Shown piece by piece: positions 1 to 9,204 of a DNA stretch of 64,000 nucleotides. This DNA comes from Wenyingzhuangia sp. 2_MG-2023 (lineage in GTDB: Bacteria > Bacteroidota > Bacteroidia > Flavobacteriales > Flavobacteriaceae), in NCBI RefSeq assembly GCF_030548295.1, contig NZ_JAUOSB010000005.1, positions 162,572 through 226,571 of the forward strand. The letters are read 5' to 3'. Made by a program: the position numbers and the translations under genes. The notes under the pieces are model-generated. The model was given only the letters and a program-made list of their open reading frames with translations, ran no database searches and was not told where the DNA came from. How positions within the stretch are numbered: the stretch's first letter is position 1; every line of letters starts with the position of its first letter.

Positions 1-50
1 CTACTCAATTCCCTAAACTCTATTAAAGACAATTCACATTAAATTCATAC

Positions 51-84
51 AAAAGCTTAAAGATTTAAAACTCTTTAAGCTTTT
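51..84. terminator. Bidirectional hairpin downstream of the DUF2851 gene
   Basis: A perfect 13-bp inverted repeat (51-63 with 72-84) flanks an 8-base loop, with A-rich and T-rich outer arms. It lies just past the stop of the minus-strand gene at 127 and would also work for any gene entering from the left edge. The rest of 1-126 holds no other feature I can see. Confidence 0.6.
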
Positions 85-126
85 ATAAATTCATACACTT
101 TATACAACGAAACCGAGATACTTATA

Positions 127-1398
127 TCAAGTCTGCACACAGGTAATCCCGATGGTACACTCCGTACAACGCTCCTTATTACAATATTCTTTTTTTAAAG
201 TCAACAAAGCCTGAGTTTCCAAAGCTGAATTAAACTCTGCTCCTATTTGTTTAAATTTCTCTACAATTGTATTTTTTTCTGCGGGAATTTGATACATCAA
301 CTCTAACAAATTAGTAGCATCTTCACCTTTTGTTTTCTTGTGTAAAAACAAAACAGGAACCACAACGTTTATCAACAACAAATCCACAAAACTCTTACTT
401 ATTTTTTTGGGTGATTTTTTAGACGACTTGTCAAAATTGTAATGCATTTGCCAATACAACTCCATTGTTATATCAAACAATTGTTTGTACGTATCAACCT
501 CAGTCCCCATGTTTAAAAAACGAACAAAAACAGAAGTATATGTCTCATAAAAGGCGATCAATTGAGCCAATCTTATGGTAGGAAAATTCTGAGGACGACA
601 ACCATAAAAGTGCAATTTTGGAAATGTCAAATTTTGCAATTGGTATTTTTGTTTCTGATACGCAAATTCTTTTCTTAAATTCTGGTAATAAGAATCTTCT
701 ATCTCTTCATCCTCTAACAAACCAACCAGTCCAAACAACAAAGATGAAGCTGTTTTATTCACCAATGTTTTTCTAATTGTGGCAAAATCTACCTGAGCAA
801 ACGCATCCATAAAAAAAGTTCCATTCAAATTTCCTCCAAAATATTTTGCCATTGTTAAAAACAAAGTGGCTTCCCAATCGTTTCCTGTTATCCCAAAAAC
901 AGCTTCAACCTCTTTTGTTTTTCGTTCCAATCGTTCTACATACACACGCTCCAGCCAATGTTTTAAAACAAAAGAATCTACGTTTTTAAAACTAGCTTCA
1001 CAAAAAATCCATTGATGTGGAGTATTCATTAATTGATGGTAATTCTCTATTACCAATGGAAATATCAATCCTTTCAATTCCAACGTTGGAATTGGGTTAC
1101 TATACTGATCAAAAACTTCTACATCGTGGTCATACACCACATGTAAAATCACATTTTGATAATTTTTGTCTTCCTGATGTTTGTGTGCATACCAATCCGA
1201 AGATTTTACGTGTATTTCTATATTTCCAGCCCATTTTTGATTGTTGATTTCTATCAAGGCATTGCTAAAATCCGGTCCTTGTAATGTGTTCAACACACCT
1301 TTTTGATGGATTTTTATAGGTTCTTGTTGACTTGTTGTCATTTTTGTGGTCTCTAACAACTGTTGTTGCCAAACCAAATGTAGAAAAGACTCTTTCAT
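127..1398 (-). CDS. DUF2851 family protein
   Basis: A 423-residue protein recognised as DUF2851, a Bacteroidota family of unknown function. The N-terminal part has the conserved GPDFSNALIEI stretch (about residues 41-51), followed by a GNIEIHVKSSDW block, both typical of the family. The C-terminus carries four cysteines, C406, C411, C414 and C420, spaced like a metal or Fe-S site; that reading is inference. There is no signal peptide or membrane segment, so it is probably cytoplasmic. It is transcribed alone, divergently from the nitroreductase gene, with 82 bases between the starts. No function should be assigned. Confidence 0.85.
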   Translation of the reverse strand: MKESFLHLVWQQQLLETTKMTTSQQEPIKIHQKGVLNTLQGPDFSNALIEINNQKWAGNIEIHVKSSDWYAHKHQEDKNYQNVILHVVYDHDVEVFDQYSNPIPTLELKGLIFPLVIENYHQLMNTPHQWIFCEASFKNVDSFVLKHWLERVYVERLERKTKEVEAVFGITGNDWEATLFLTMAKYFGGNLNGTFFMDAFAQVDFATIRKTLVNKTASSLLFGLVGLLEDEEIEDSYYQNLRKEFAYQKQKYQLQNLTFPKLHFYGCRPQNFPTIRLAQLIAFYETYTSVFVRFLNMGTEVDTYKQLFDITMELYWQMHYNFDKSSKKSPKKISKSFVDLLLINVVVPVLFLHKKTKGEDATNLLELMYQIPAEKNTIVEKFKQIGAEFNSALETQALLTLKKEYCNKERCTECTIGITCVQT

Positions 1399-1450
1399 AG
1401 CTTTTTGAGAATCTGCGTTTTGAACATATCAAGTTAAAAAATAAATACCT

Positions 1451-1458
1451 TATTTTTG
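1451..1458 (+). promoter_or_regulatory. Bacteroidota -7 promoter box for nitroreductase-pepD
   Basis: TATTTTTG matches the flavobacterial -7 consensus TAnnTTTG exactly and sits 22 bases before the ATG at 1481. No convincing TTG -33 element was found at the usual distance. It should drive the nitroreductase and pepD genes together. Confidence 0.5.
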
Positions 1459-1480
1459 CTATGAAATAAGACAAACCCAC

Positions 1481-2110
1481 ATGAACATCATAGAAAGTCT
1501 GCAATGGCGTTACGCAACCAAAAAATTTGACCCCAACAAAAAAATTTCTTCAACACAATTACAAACCTTAAAAGAGGCGTTTAATTTAACCGCTACTTCT
1601 TATGGATTGCAAGCTCTGAACTTAGTAATTGTAAAAAACACTGACTTAAGAGAACAATTACTAGAAGCTAGTTTCAACCAGAAACAAGTGATAGATGCAT
1701 CTCATTTGTTGGTTATTTGTTACCCAATCAATTTTGACAGTAATAATGTTAACGAATATTTTGAGTTGGTACAACAAATTAGAAACACACCCGAAGAAGT
1801 ACTCAAACCTTTTAAAGATTTTTTAATTCACGAATTTGAAACAAAATCTACAGTAGACAAAAATATTTACTTTACCAAACAAGCGTACATTGCTTTGGGA
1901 AATCTACTAACAACTTGCGCTGTAGAAAAAATCGACGCTTGTCCTATGGAAGGTTTTATTCCTTCTAAATACGATGAAATCTTAGGCCTAACAGAAAAAG
2001 GTTTGACATCTGTATTGGTTTTACCTGTTGGTTTTAGGGCCGAAGACGATTTTATGGCCAAAGAAAAAAAAGTAAGAAAACCATTGTCTAAAACTATTAT
2101 TGAATTGTAA
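1481..2110 (+). CDS. NAD(P)H-dependent nitroreductase family oxidoreductase (NfsB-like)
   Basis: A 209-residue flavoprotein of the FMN-dependent nitroreductase fold, probably reducing nitroaromatics or quinones with NAD(P)H in the cytoplasm. The start RYATKKFD (about residues 10-17) is the classic FMN-phosphate-binding opening, and the C-terminal half has GNLLTTCAVEKIDACPMEGF and the VLPVGFRAEDD stretch, as in NfsB. The length is normal. Its TAA overlaps the ATG of the following dipeptidase gene by one base, so the two are translationally coupled. The physiological substrate cannot be told from sequence. Confidence 0.88.
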   Translation: MNIIESLQWRYATKKFDPNKKISSTQLQTLKEAFNLTATSYGLQALNLVIVKNTDLREQLLEASFNQKQVIDASHLLVICYPINFDSNNVNEYFELVQQIRNTPEEVLKPFKDFLIHEFETKSTVDKNIYFTKQAYIALGNLLTTCAVEKIDACPMEGFIPSKYDEILGLTEKGLTSVLVLPVGFRAEDDFMAKEKKVRKPLSKTIIEL

Positions 2111-3567
2111 TGAAACAACCACTATCACATATAGAACCTAAAGAAATATGGAATCACTTTAGTTCCATCAATGCCATTCCTAGAGCCTCAAAAAAAGAAC
2201 AAGCCATTTCTGATTTCATGGTCACTTTTGGAAAAAAACTTGGCTTAGAAACTTTTCAAGACAAAGCGTTAAACGTATTGATTAAAAAACCCGCAACGAC
2301 AGGATTTGAAAATAGAAAAAAAGTAACACTGCAATCGCACTTAGACATGGTGCACCAAAAAAACAATGACACTGTTTTTGACTTTGACACCCAAGGAATT
2401 GAAATGTACGTAGATGGAGATTGGGTAAAAGCAAATGGTACAACTTTGGGTGCAGACAATGGTTTGGGAGTAGCAACCATTATGACAATTCTTGCTAGCA
2501 ATGAATTGGAACATCCTGAACTAGAAGCTTTGTTTACCATAGATGAAGAAACAGGAATGACAGGAGCTTTTGAATTGCAAACAGGGTTTATTTCTGGGGA
2601 TATTTTATTAAACTTAGATACCGAAGAAGATGATGAAATCACCATTGGTTGTGCTGGTGGAGTTGATGTCACCGCTATCAAAACATACTCTCCTGTTCCT
2701 ACAAAAAACGATGCTATTTGTTATAAAATCACTGTAAATGGTTTGAAAGGTGGGCATTCTGGAATTGAAATTCACAAAGGATTAGGAAATGCTAACAAAC
2801 TATTGACTCGTATTTTGTACGAACTACAAAAAAGTATTGATTTTCAAATTACAGCGTTAAAAGGAGGAAGTTTGAGAAATGCCATTCCTAGAGAAGCTGA
2901 ATGCACCATTAGTATTGCAAAATATGATGTTCTTGAAAACATTTTTCAATCACTGGCAACTAAAATTAGCAACGAATGGAAAGTTAAAGAACCTAATTTA
3001 AATATTCAATTGACATCAACAGATATTGCTAAAACAGGTTTGTCTGACAATGATCAAAAAGAACTAATTAGTGTATTGTATGCTTGTCATAATGGAGTTT
3101 ATACCTACGACCCTAGCATTGTTGATCTGGTAGCCACTTCTAACAATTTGGCTTCAGTAAACGTACAAGAAGGAAAAATGAAAATTGCTTGTTTGACAAG
3201 ATCTTCTATTGAAACTGAAAAACAAGATTTGGTAAATCAATTAACATCTTGTTTTGAATTGGGAAATTACACGGTTCACACAGACGGAGATTATCCAGGT
3301 TGGCAACCCAACCCTACTTCTGATATTTTAACAAGTATGAGTTCTATTTACAAAAAAATGTTTAAAAGCGAACCGAATGTAAATGCTTGTCATGCTGGGT
3401 TGGAATGTGGAATTATAGGAAAACCTTATCCAAATATGGAAATGATTTCTTTTGGACCAACCATTAGAGGAGCACATTCTCCTGATGAAAAAGCAAGCAT
3501 TAGTTCTGTTCAGAAATTCTGGTCATTTTTAATCGAAATTTTAAAAAACATACCTAATAAACTTTAA
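2110..3567 (+). CDS. pepD: Aminoacyl-histidine dipeptidase (M20 family, PepD-type)
   Basis: A 485-residue cytosolic zinc dipeptidase of family M20C, which hydrolyses Xaa-His and other dipeptides. The metal and catalytic residues are visible: H77 and D79 in SHLDMVH, D116 in GADNGLG, the glutamate pair E146-E147 in DEETGMTGA, and a late histidine in GAHSPDE. A central KGGHSG segment marks the dimerisation/lid domain. Length and order fit the family. It shares a TAATG junction with the preceding oxidoreductase. A gap of 133 bases then leads to parA. Confidence 0.93.
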   Translation: MKQPLSHIEPKEIWNHFSSINAIPRASKKEQAISDFMVTFGKKLGLETFQDKALNVLIKKPATTGFENRKKVTLQSHLDMVHQKNNDTVFDFDTQGIEMYVDGDWVKANGTTLGADNGLGVATIMTILASNELEHPELEALFTIDEETGMTGAFELQTGFISGDILLNLDTEEDDEITIGCAGGVDVTAIKTYSPVPTKNDAICYKITVNGLKGGHSGIEIHKGLGNANKLLTRILYELQKSIDFQITALKGGSLRNAIPREAECTISIAKYDVLENIFQSLATKISNEWKVKEPNLNIQLTSTDIAKTGLSDNDQKELISVLYACHNGVYTYDPSIVDLVATSNNLASVNVQEGKMKIACLTRSSIETEKQDLVNQLTSCFELGNYTVHTDGDYPGWQPNPTSDILTSMSSIYKKMFKSEPNVNACHAGLECGIIGKPYPNMEMISFGPTIRGAHSPDEKASISSVQKFWSFLIEILKNIPNKL

Positions 3568-3700
3568 TTAGTCCATATACAAGAGTTGTTAACAATTAGA
3601 AGCAATTCCATCATTTTAGGTACAATAATTGTTAATATCTTAACTTTCGTTAACAGACAAATAATTGTACTTTTACACACATCACAAACAGCAAATATTC

Positions 3701-4462
3701 ATGGGAAAAATCATTGCTATTGCTAATCAGAAAGGCGGAGTCGGAAAAACGACCACTTCTGTTAATTTAGCAGCTTCTTTAGGGGTTTTAGAAAAAAAAG
3801 TGTTACTTATTGATGCGGATCCTCAAGCAAATGCGACCTCTGGATTAGGAATTGATATTGAGAATGTAGAGAAAGGAACTTACGAAATTTTGGAACACAC
3901 GTGCACAGCTACAGAAGCTATTGTTGCTACAACGTCTCCAAATGTAGATATCATTCCAGCACATATTGATTTGGTTGCTATTGAAATTGAATTGGTTGAT
4001 AAAGAAAATAGAGAATACATGTTGAAGGAAGTGTTAAAACCAATCAAAGACTTGTACGATTTTATCATTATTGACTGTGCTCCTTCTTTAGGACTGATTA
4101 CATTAAACGCTTTAACAGCGGCAGACTCTGTCATCATTCCAATTCAATGTGAATATTTTGCCTTAGAAGGATTGGGTAAATTGTTAAACACTATTAAAAG
4201 TGTTCAGAAAATTCACAACCCTTTATTAGATATTGAAGGACTTTTATTAACCATGTTTGACTCTCGTTTAAGGTTGTCAAATCAAGTTGTAGAAGAAGTA
4301 AAAACTCACTTTAGTGAAATGGTTTTTGATACCATTATAGCTCGTAATACTCGTTTGAGTGAAGCACCTAGTTACGGAGAAAGCATCATTGCTTATGACG
4401 CAACATGTAAAGGAGCTGTAAATTACATCAGTTTGGCACAAGAAGTGATTACAAAGAATTAA
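3701..4462 (+). CDS. parA: ParA family chromosome-partitioning ATPase (Soj)
   Basis: A 253-residue ParA/Soj ATPase that works with ParB in chromosome segregation. The deviant Walker A motif KGGVGKTT is at residues 11-18, the DADPQ box at 38-42 and a Walker B-like IIIDCAPS near 118-125. I chose the ATG at 3701 over the one at 3665 because homologues begin MGKIIAIANQKGG and the 12 extra residues look non-native. It lacks the long N-terminal DNA-binding extension of plasmid type Ia ParA, consistent with a chromosomal protein. It opens a seven-gene run ending at 9135. Confidence 0.95.
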   Translation: MGKIIAIANQKGGVGKTTTSVNLAASLGVLEKKVLLIDADPQANATSGLGIDIENVEKGTYEILEHTCTATEAIVATTSPNVDIIPAHIDLVAIEIELVDKENREYMLKEVLKPIKDLYDFIIIDCAPSLGLITLNALTAADSVIIPIQCEYFALEGLGKLLNTIKSVQKIHNPLLDIEGLLLTMFDSRLRLSNQVVEEVKTHFSEMVFDTIIARNTRLSEAPSYGESIIAYDATCKGAVNYISLAQEVITKN

Positions 4463-4467
4463 TAAAT

Positions 4468-5358
4468 ATGGCAAAAGCAACAAAAAAACAAGCTTTAGGT
4501 AGAGGTCTTTCTGCTTTGTTGAAAGAAAATGATATGAGTGTTCGCTCAGCCAATCATGAAAAAGCAACAGAGATTGTTGGAAATATTATTGAACTAAGTC
4601 TAGAACAAATAGAGGTAAATCCTTTTCAGCCAAGAACTCATTTTGATGAGGAAGCGCTAAAAGAACTTGCAGATTCTATCAAGGTTTTAGGAGTTATTCA
4701 ACCCATTACGGTAAGACGTGTTGATGACAAATTTCAATTGGTTTCTGGAGAAAGAAGATTTAGAGCTTCAAAACTGATTGGGAACACAACAATTCCTGCA
4801 TATATACGTTTAGCTAATGACCAAGAAATGCTAGAAATGGCCTTGGTGGAAAACATTCAACGTAAAAATTTAGATCCTATCGAAGTAGCATTGTCATACC
4901 AACGTTTGATTGACGAAATCAACTTGACTCAAGAAGAGTTAGGAGAACGTGTGGGAAAAAAACGATCTACCATTACCAATTACTTACGTTTGTTAAAATT
5001 GGATCCTATCATTCAAATAGGAATGAGAGATGGTTTTTTATCCATGGGACACGGTAGAGCAATTATCAATATTGATGACAACGCAAAACAACTTGAGATT
5101 TATGAAAAAATCTTGAAAGATGGCTTATCAGTAAGACAAACAGAAGCTTTGGTTGCTGAAATGAAAAGAGAGAAATCTCCCAAACCTGTGCCTGTAACTC
5201 CTTCTTTTGTAAAAAATAACGAACAAGTTTTCAATCGTTTTTTTGGTCAAAAAGTGGCAATTACATCCAATGACAAAGGGAAGGGGAAAATTTCAATTTC
5301 GTTCAATTCCGAAGAGGAATTCAATCAAATTAAAACCATATTAAACCTTGGTGAATAA
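4468..5358 (+). CDS. parB: ParB/RepB/Spo0J family partition protein
   Basis: A 296-residue ParB. It has the N-terminal GRGLSALL motif (residues 11-18) that contacts ParA, then the CTP-binding ParB/Srx domain with NPFQPR (51-56), GERRFRA (94-100) and ENIQRKNLDP (129-138), then the helix-turn-helix at about 154-175 that reads parS. A shorter C-terminal segment should dimerise. It starts 5 bases after parA stops. I did not see an obvious TGTTTCACGTGAAACA-type parS in the window, but only by eye. The 3' end overlaps the next gene. Confidence 0.95.
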   Translation: MAKATKKQALGRGLSALLKENDMSVRSANHEKATEIVGNIIELSLEQIEVNPFQPRTHFDEEALKELADSIKVLGVIQPITVRRVDDKFQLVSGERRFRASKLIGNTTIPAYIRLANDQEMLEMALVENIQRKNLDPIEVALSYQRLIDEINLTQEELGERVGKKRSTITNYLRLLKLDPIIQIGMRDGFLSMGHGRAIINIDDNAKQLEIYEKILKDGLSVRQTEALVAEMKREKSPKPVPVTPSFVKNNEQVFNRFFGQKVAITSNDKGKGKISISFNSEEEFNQIKTILNLGE

Positions 5359-5923
5359 TCGTATTTTCATAACACTACTCTTCTGTTTGAGTATTTTCTC
5401 TGTCTTTTCTCAAGAGACAGAAAGTCAATTGTCAGCTTCTGCTTTAGACAGTAAGAACTTTTTAGAAGATACTGATAGCTTCAATCCTCTATCTCCTGCA
5501 AAAGCAGCTTTTTATTCTGCTATTATTCCAGGATTAGGACAAGCTTACAACAGACGATACTGGAAAATACCTATTGTATACGGAGCCTTAGCTAGTAGTT
5601 TGTACTATTACAGCACTAACAATACCTCTTACAAAAGGTATAGAAAAGCTTTTAAACAACGACAAGCTGGAGAAATAGATGAATTTTACGACATTCTTTC
5701 TATAGAGAGTTTAGAAAACGCACAACAAGTATTGCGTAGCAATAGAGATACTTCTTTGCTAACTTTTGTAGGTTTGTATGCTTTGCAAATTTTAGAAGCA
5801 AGTATAGATGCGCATTTGTTACAATTTAACGTATCAGATAAAATTACTTTTGATCCTCTATTGATAAATGATCAACTGAACAACCAAAATTATATTGGGT
5901 TGTCTTTAAACCTTAATTTTTAA
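5351..5923 (+). CDS. DUF5683 family membrane protein
   Basis: About 190 residues, with an N-terminal signal peptide ending near FSVFSQ and the hallmark segment PGLGQAYNRRYWKIP roughly at residues 55-69, which identifies DUF5683. A hydrophobic stretch follows and another occurs near residues 135-150. The function is unknown; the family sits between parB and dapB in many flavobacteria. There is no ATG near the signal peptide: translation must begin at GTG 5351 or TTG 5348, both inside the end of parB, suggesting translational coupling. Confidence 0.8.
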   Translation: MNNRIFITLLFCLSIFSVFSQETESQLSASALDSKNFLEDTDSFNPLSPAKAAFYSAIIPGLGQAYNRRYWKIPIVYGALASSLYYYSTNNTSYKRYRKAFKQRQAGEIDEFYDILSIESLENAQQVLRSNRDTSLLTFVGLYALQILEASIDAHLLQFNVSDKITFDPLLINDQLNNQNYIGLSLNLNF

Positions 5924-5925
5924 AC

Positions 5926-6627
5926 ATGAAAATAGCATTATTAGGATACGGAAAAATGGGACAGACTATTGAAAAAATAGCCGTAAGTAGAGGTCATGAA
6001 ATCGTAATAAGAGTTGACGAAAATGTAAAAGAATACGATATTACACAAGCAGATGTAGCGATTGATTTTAGCATTCCTGGAGCAGCTGTAAACAATATAT
6101 CTAACTGTCTAAACAACAATGTTCCTGTAGTTTCAGGAACCACAGGTTGGTTAGATCAATACGATGCTATGGTTGATTTGTGTAAAGAAAAAAAAGGTGG
6201 TTTTATTTATGCTTCTAACTATAGCTTGGGGGTAAACATCTTTTTTGAATTGAACCAACATTTGGCTAAAATGATGAAAAATCTAACGCAGTACAATGTT
6301 ACTATGGAAGAAATTCATCACAAGCAAAAACTAGATGAACCGAGTGGAACTGCTATTACTTTGGCCGAAGGTGTAATTGAACATACCAAATATGAAGGTT
6401 GGGAAGTAGACAAAGCAAATGAAGATGTAAACATTCCAATCAAAGCTATTCGTAGTCCCGAAGTTCCTGGTACTCACACTGTGGAATACACCTCAGAAGT
6501 TGACAGTATAGAAATTAAACACACAGCACATAACCGTCAAGGATTTGCATTAGGAGCCGTAATTGCTTCTGAATGGTTGGTGGGTAAAAAAGGAGTATTC
6601 TCTATGAGAGATGTCCTAGGCTTATAA
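5926..6627 (+). CDS. dapB: 4-hydroxy-tetrahydrodipicolinate reductase
   Basis: A 233-residue DapB, which reduces hydroxytetrahydrodipicolinate with NAD(P)H in lysine and meso-diaminopimelate synthesis. It shows the nucleotide-binding GYGKMG (7-12), SGTTGW (70-75), and the catalytic/substrate region EIHHKQKLDEPSGTA (129-143) with H131/H132. It is slightly shorter than the E. coli enzyme, as usual in Bacteroidota. It starts 2 bases after the DUF5683 stop and lies just before lepB, so it is part of the parA-DUF6122 run. Confidence 0.95.
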   Translation: MKIALLGYGKMGQTIEKIAVSRGHEIVIRVDENVKEYDITQADVAIDFSIPGAAVNNISNCLNNNVPVVSGTTGWLDQYDAMVDLCKEKKGGFIYASNYSLGVNIFFELNQHLAKMMKNLTQYNVTMEEIHHKQKLDEPSGTAITLAEGVIEHTKYEGWEVDKANEDVNIPIKAIRSPEVPGTHTVEYTSEVDSIEIKHTAHNRQGFALGAVIASEWLVGKKGVFSMRDVLGL

Positions 6628-6645
6628 CCCTCAAAAAATAAAAAA

Positions 6646-8199
6646 ATGAACTGGATTATATTCTTTTTTGCAATACAAATATTGCATTTTGCAGGAACTT
6701 GGAAACTGTATCAAAAAGCAGGCAGAAAATCATGGGAAGCATTAGTCCCTATCTACAATGCTGTTGTTTTAATGAAAATTATCAACAGACCTATTTGGTG
6801 GGTGTTACTTTTGTTTATTCCTGTAATCAATCTATTGATCTTTCCAGTTGTTTGGGTAGAAATAGCTAGAAGTTTCAGAAAATTTGACACCAAAGATACC
6901 TGGTTGGCTATTCTATCTTTAGGTTTTTATAACTTTTACTTAAATTATGTTGTTTTTGACCAGTTAAAATACAACGAAAATAGAAGTACCAAACCGCCAA
7001 GTAAAACAGGTGAATGGGTAAGTTCTATTACTTTTGCAATTGCAGCTGCCACGTTTGTGCATACTTATATTATGCAACCTTTTACCATTCCAACTTCTTC
7101 GTTAGAAAAGTCGTTATTAATTGGTGATTTTTTGTTTGTGAGTAAATTTCATTACGGAGCTAAAACACCAATTTCACCATTGGCATTGCCTATGGTACAT
7201 GATTCTATACCTGGTACTTCATTACGTTCTTACATTAAAGGAATAGAATTGCCTTACTTTAGATTGCCTGGTTTTCAAAAAGTAAAAAGAAACGAAATTG
7301 TAGTGTTTAACTGGCCTTCTGACTCACTAGCATTGATGTGGGGAGACAATTCTGGAAAATTCACATACAAACCTATTGATAAAAAAACCAACTATGTAAA
7401 ACGTTGCGTCGGAATTCCCGGAGACAGTCTGGAAATTAAAAACGGATACATTTACATTAACGGAGAACGTACTGTGTTACCAGACAGAGCCAAACCACAA
7501 TTTAACTACTATGTAGACACAAAATCTCCTTTTACTGCAGATGAAATTATTCACTTCTATGGAGTAAATCCTACGGAGGCTTCAGTAATGAATCAAGAAA
7601 GAACCAAATATTTCATCAACTTAGACAAAGAACACGCTTTGTTGATGCAAAAAGACCCTAAAGTAATTTCTATAAAAAGAAGTATTGATCCTAAAGGAGT
7701 ATATGATCCTAGTGTTTTTCCGCACGATCCACAATATGCTTGGAGTCAAGACAATTATGGTCCTATTTACATACCTGCTAAAGGAGATGTGATTGAATTG
7801 AACAAGAAAACGTTGCCTTTTTACCAAAGAATTATTTCTGAGTATGAGAAGAATGATTTTGAGATCAAAGAAAATGGAGATATTTACATCAATGGTACAA
7901 AAACAAATCAATACACCATTCAACAAGATTACTTTTGGATGATGGGAGACAACCGTCAGCGTTCTTTAGATGCTCGTTATTGGGGATACACTCCGTTTGA
8001 CCATGTAGTTGGTAAACCTGTATTTATTTGGATGAGCATTGATCAGAATGAAACGGCTATCAATAAAAAAATACGATGGGAAAGATTATTCACTACTGTA
8101 CATGGTAGTGGAGAACCGAAATCTTACTTTCTTTACTTCTTAATAGCCATTGTTTTGTATTATGTTGGTAAAGAAGTATACAACAGAAGAAAAAAATAA
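6646..8199 (+). CDS. lepB: Signal peptidase I with N-terminal DUF5684-like membrane domain
   Basis: A 517-residue S26A signal peptidase, much larger than the E. coli type core. Residues 1-105 contain three hydrophobic segments (about 1-15, 49-70, 86-103) resembling DUF5684; a fourth anchor spans about 127-145. The nucleophile is S152 in PTSSLEK and the general base K252 in YVKRCVGIPGD. The third signature GDNRQRSLDARYWG lies near 433-446, so an insert of about 170 residues separates the two halves of the catalytic core. A C-terminal membrane segment spans about 490-508. It removes signal peptides at the inner membrane, including those of T9SS cargo. Confidence 0.93.
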   Translation: MNWIIFFFAIQILHFAGTWKLYQKAGRKSWEALVPIYNAVVLMKIINRPIWWVLLLFIPVINLLIFPVVWVEIARSFRKFDTKDTWLAILSLGFYNFYLNYVVFDQLKYNENRSTKPPSKTGEWVSSITFAIAAATFVHTYIMQPFTIPTSSLEKSLLIGDFLFVSKFHYGAKTPISPLALPMVHDSIPGTSLRSYIKGIELPYFRLPGFQKVKRNEIVVFNWPSDSLALMWGDNSGKFTYKPIDKKTNYVKRCVGIPGDSLEIKNGYIYINGERTVLPDRAKPQFNYYVDTKSPFTADEIIHFYGVNPTEASVMNQERTKYFINLDKEHALLMQKDPKVISIKRSIDPKGVYDPSVFPHDPQYAWSQDNYGPIYIPAKGDVIELNKKTLPFYQRIISEYEKNDFEIKENGDIYINGTKTNQYTIQQDYFWMMGDNRQRSLDARYWGYTPFDHVVGKPVFIWMSIDQNETAINKKIRWERLFTTVHGSGEPKSYFLYFLIAIVLYYVGKEVYNRRKK

Positions 8200-8201
8200 A
8201 T

Positions 8202-8837
8202 ATGGTTAAAAACATAGTGATACAACCTGCATACTTTGCTCCCATAGCACAGTATGCAGCCATTATACAAGCCAATTCTATACTATTTGAAACACAAGAT
8301 AACTTTGAGAAGCAAACATATAGGAACCGTTCATATATATATGCTGCTAATGGAAAACTACTGTTAAACATTCCTATTCAAAGTTCAAAAGGAGAAAAAT
8401 TACTAAGCACTTCCGTTAAAATAAATTACGCAGAAGATTGGCAAAAGCTACATTTTAAATCCATACAATCAGCATACCGTTCCTCTCCATTTTTTGAATA
8501 TTATGAGCATGATTTGGCTCCAATTTTTGATAAAAAATATACATACCTATCAGAATTACACCAAGATTGTCATCATTTTGTGATGGATGCATTGCAGGAA
8601 AACAAAACTTGTTCTAAAACTAAAGTTTATACAAAAGAATATTCTCAAGATATAGATCTTAGAAATTGGACAAATCCAAAACAGAACTTACAACTTGATT
8701 TCCCTTCTTACATTCAAGTTTTTGATGACAAACATGGGTTTATACCCAACCTGAGCATTCTAGATTTGATTTTTATGGAAGGTCCTAACGCAGGAATGTA
8801 TTTAGAAAAATTAAATCTTAACCATGTTAACCTATAA
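8202..8837 (+). CDS. WbqC family protein
   Basis: A 211-residue protein of the WbqC-like family. The N-terminal half has IQPAYFAPIAQYAAI (about 7-21), a YRNR motif near residue 40-43 and the LLLNIPIQ strand, which are diagnostic. Family members occur in polysaccharide and sugar-modification loci, but the chemistry is not established. It begins 2 bases after lepB and overlaps the next gene by 14 bases. The lepB-WbqC adjacency is common in flavobacteria, from memory. Confidence 0.87.
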   Translation: MVKNIVIQPAYFAPIAQYAAIIQANSILFETQDNFEKQTYRNRSYIYAANGKLLLNIPIQSSKGEKLLSTSVKINYAEDWQKLHFKSIQSAYRSSPFFEYYEHDLAPIFDKKYTYLSELHQDCHHFVMDALQENKTCSKTKVYTKEYSQDIDLRNWTNPKQNLQLDFPSYIQVFDDKHGFIPNLSILDLIFMEGPNAGMYLEKLNLNHVNL

Positions 8838-9135
8838 GTTTATTGTACATTATAGTCTGCATTTTTTAGTTCCTGGTTTAATTGCTTATTTATACAACTC
8901 AAAAACATGGAAAAAAAACTGGCTGATACTGATTGCTACAATGTTAGTAGATTTGGATCACTTACTGGCTAATCCAATTTTTGAGCCCAATAGATGTAGT
9001 ATTAATTTTCACCCGTTACACAGCCTTTATGCTATATTTATATACTTTTTACTGCTATTATTTCCTAAAACAAGACTGATAGCCATCGGTCTATTATTTC
9101 ACATGTTAACTGATTTAATAGATTGTTTACTATAA
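8824..9135 (+). CDS. DUF6122 family small membrane protein
   Basis: A 103-residue protein with three predicted membrane segments (about 9-23, 33-44, 69-95). Conserved polar residues are unusual for its size: HYSLHF near the start, the DLDHLLANP motif, RCSINFHPLHS, and a last H-x3-D pair. This histidine/aspartate pattern resembles membrane-embedded metal-dependent hydrolases, but that is inference only. It overlaps the WbqC gene and ends the operon that starts at parA. Confidence 0.8.
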   Translation: MLTYKFIVHYSLHFLVPGLIAYLYNSKTWKKNWLILIATMLVDLDHLLANPIFEPNRCSINFHPLHSLYAIFIYFLLLLFPKTRLIAIGLLFHMLTDLIDCLL

Positions 9136-9137
9136 AT

Positions 9138-9162
9138 AGTAATTTTTCCAAATAAAATTACT
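9138..9162 (+). terminator. Weak hairpin after the parA-DUF6122 run
   Basis: A 9-bp inverted repeat (9138-9146 with 9154-9162) with a 7-base loop directly follows the DUF6122 stop. It is AT-rich and lacks a clean T tract, so termination is only a guess. Confidence 0.3.
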
Positions 9163-9204
9163 TACATTTATTAATAGATTAATCAACCTGAACAACATTT
9201 ATTT

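Noticed and set aside
2256..2681. 141-residue minus-strand frame inside pepD
   Set aside because: It covers the catalytic core of a clearly real gene on the opposite strand and reads as Ser/Val-rich nonsense.
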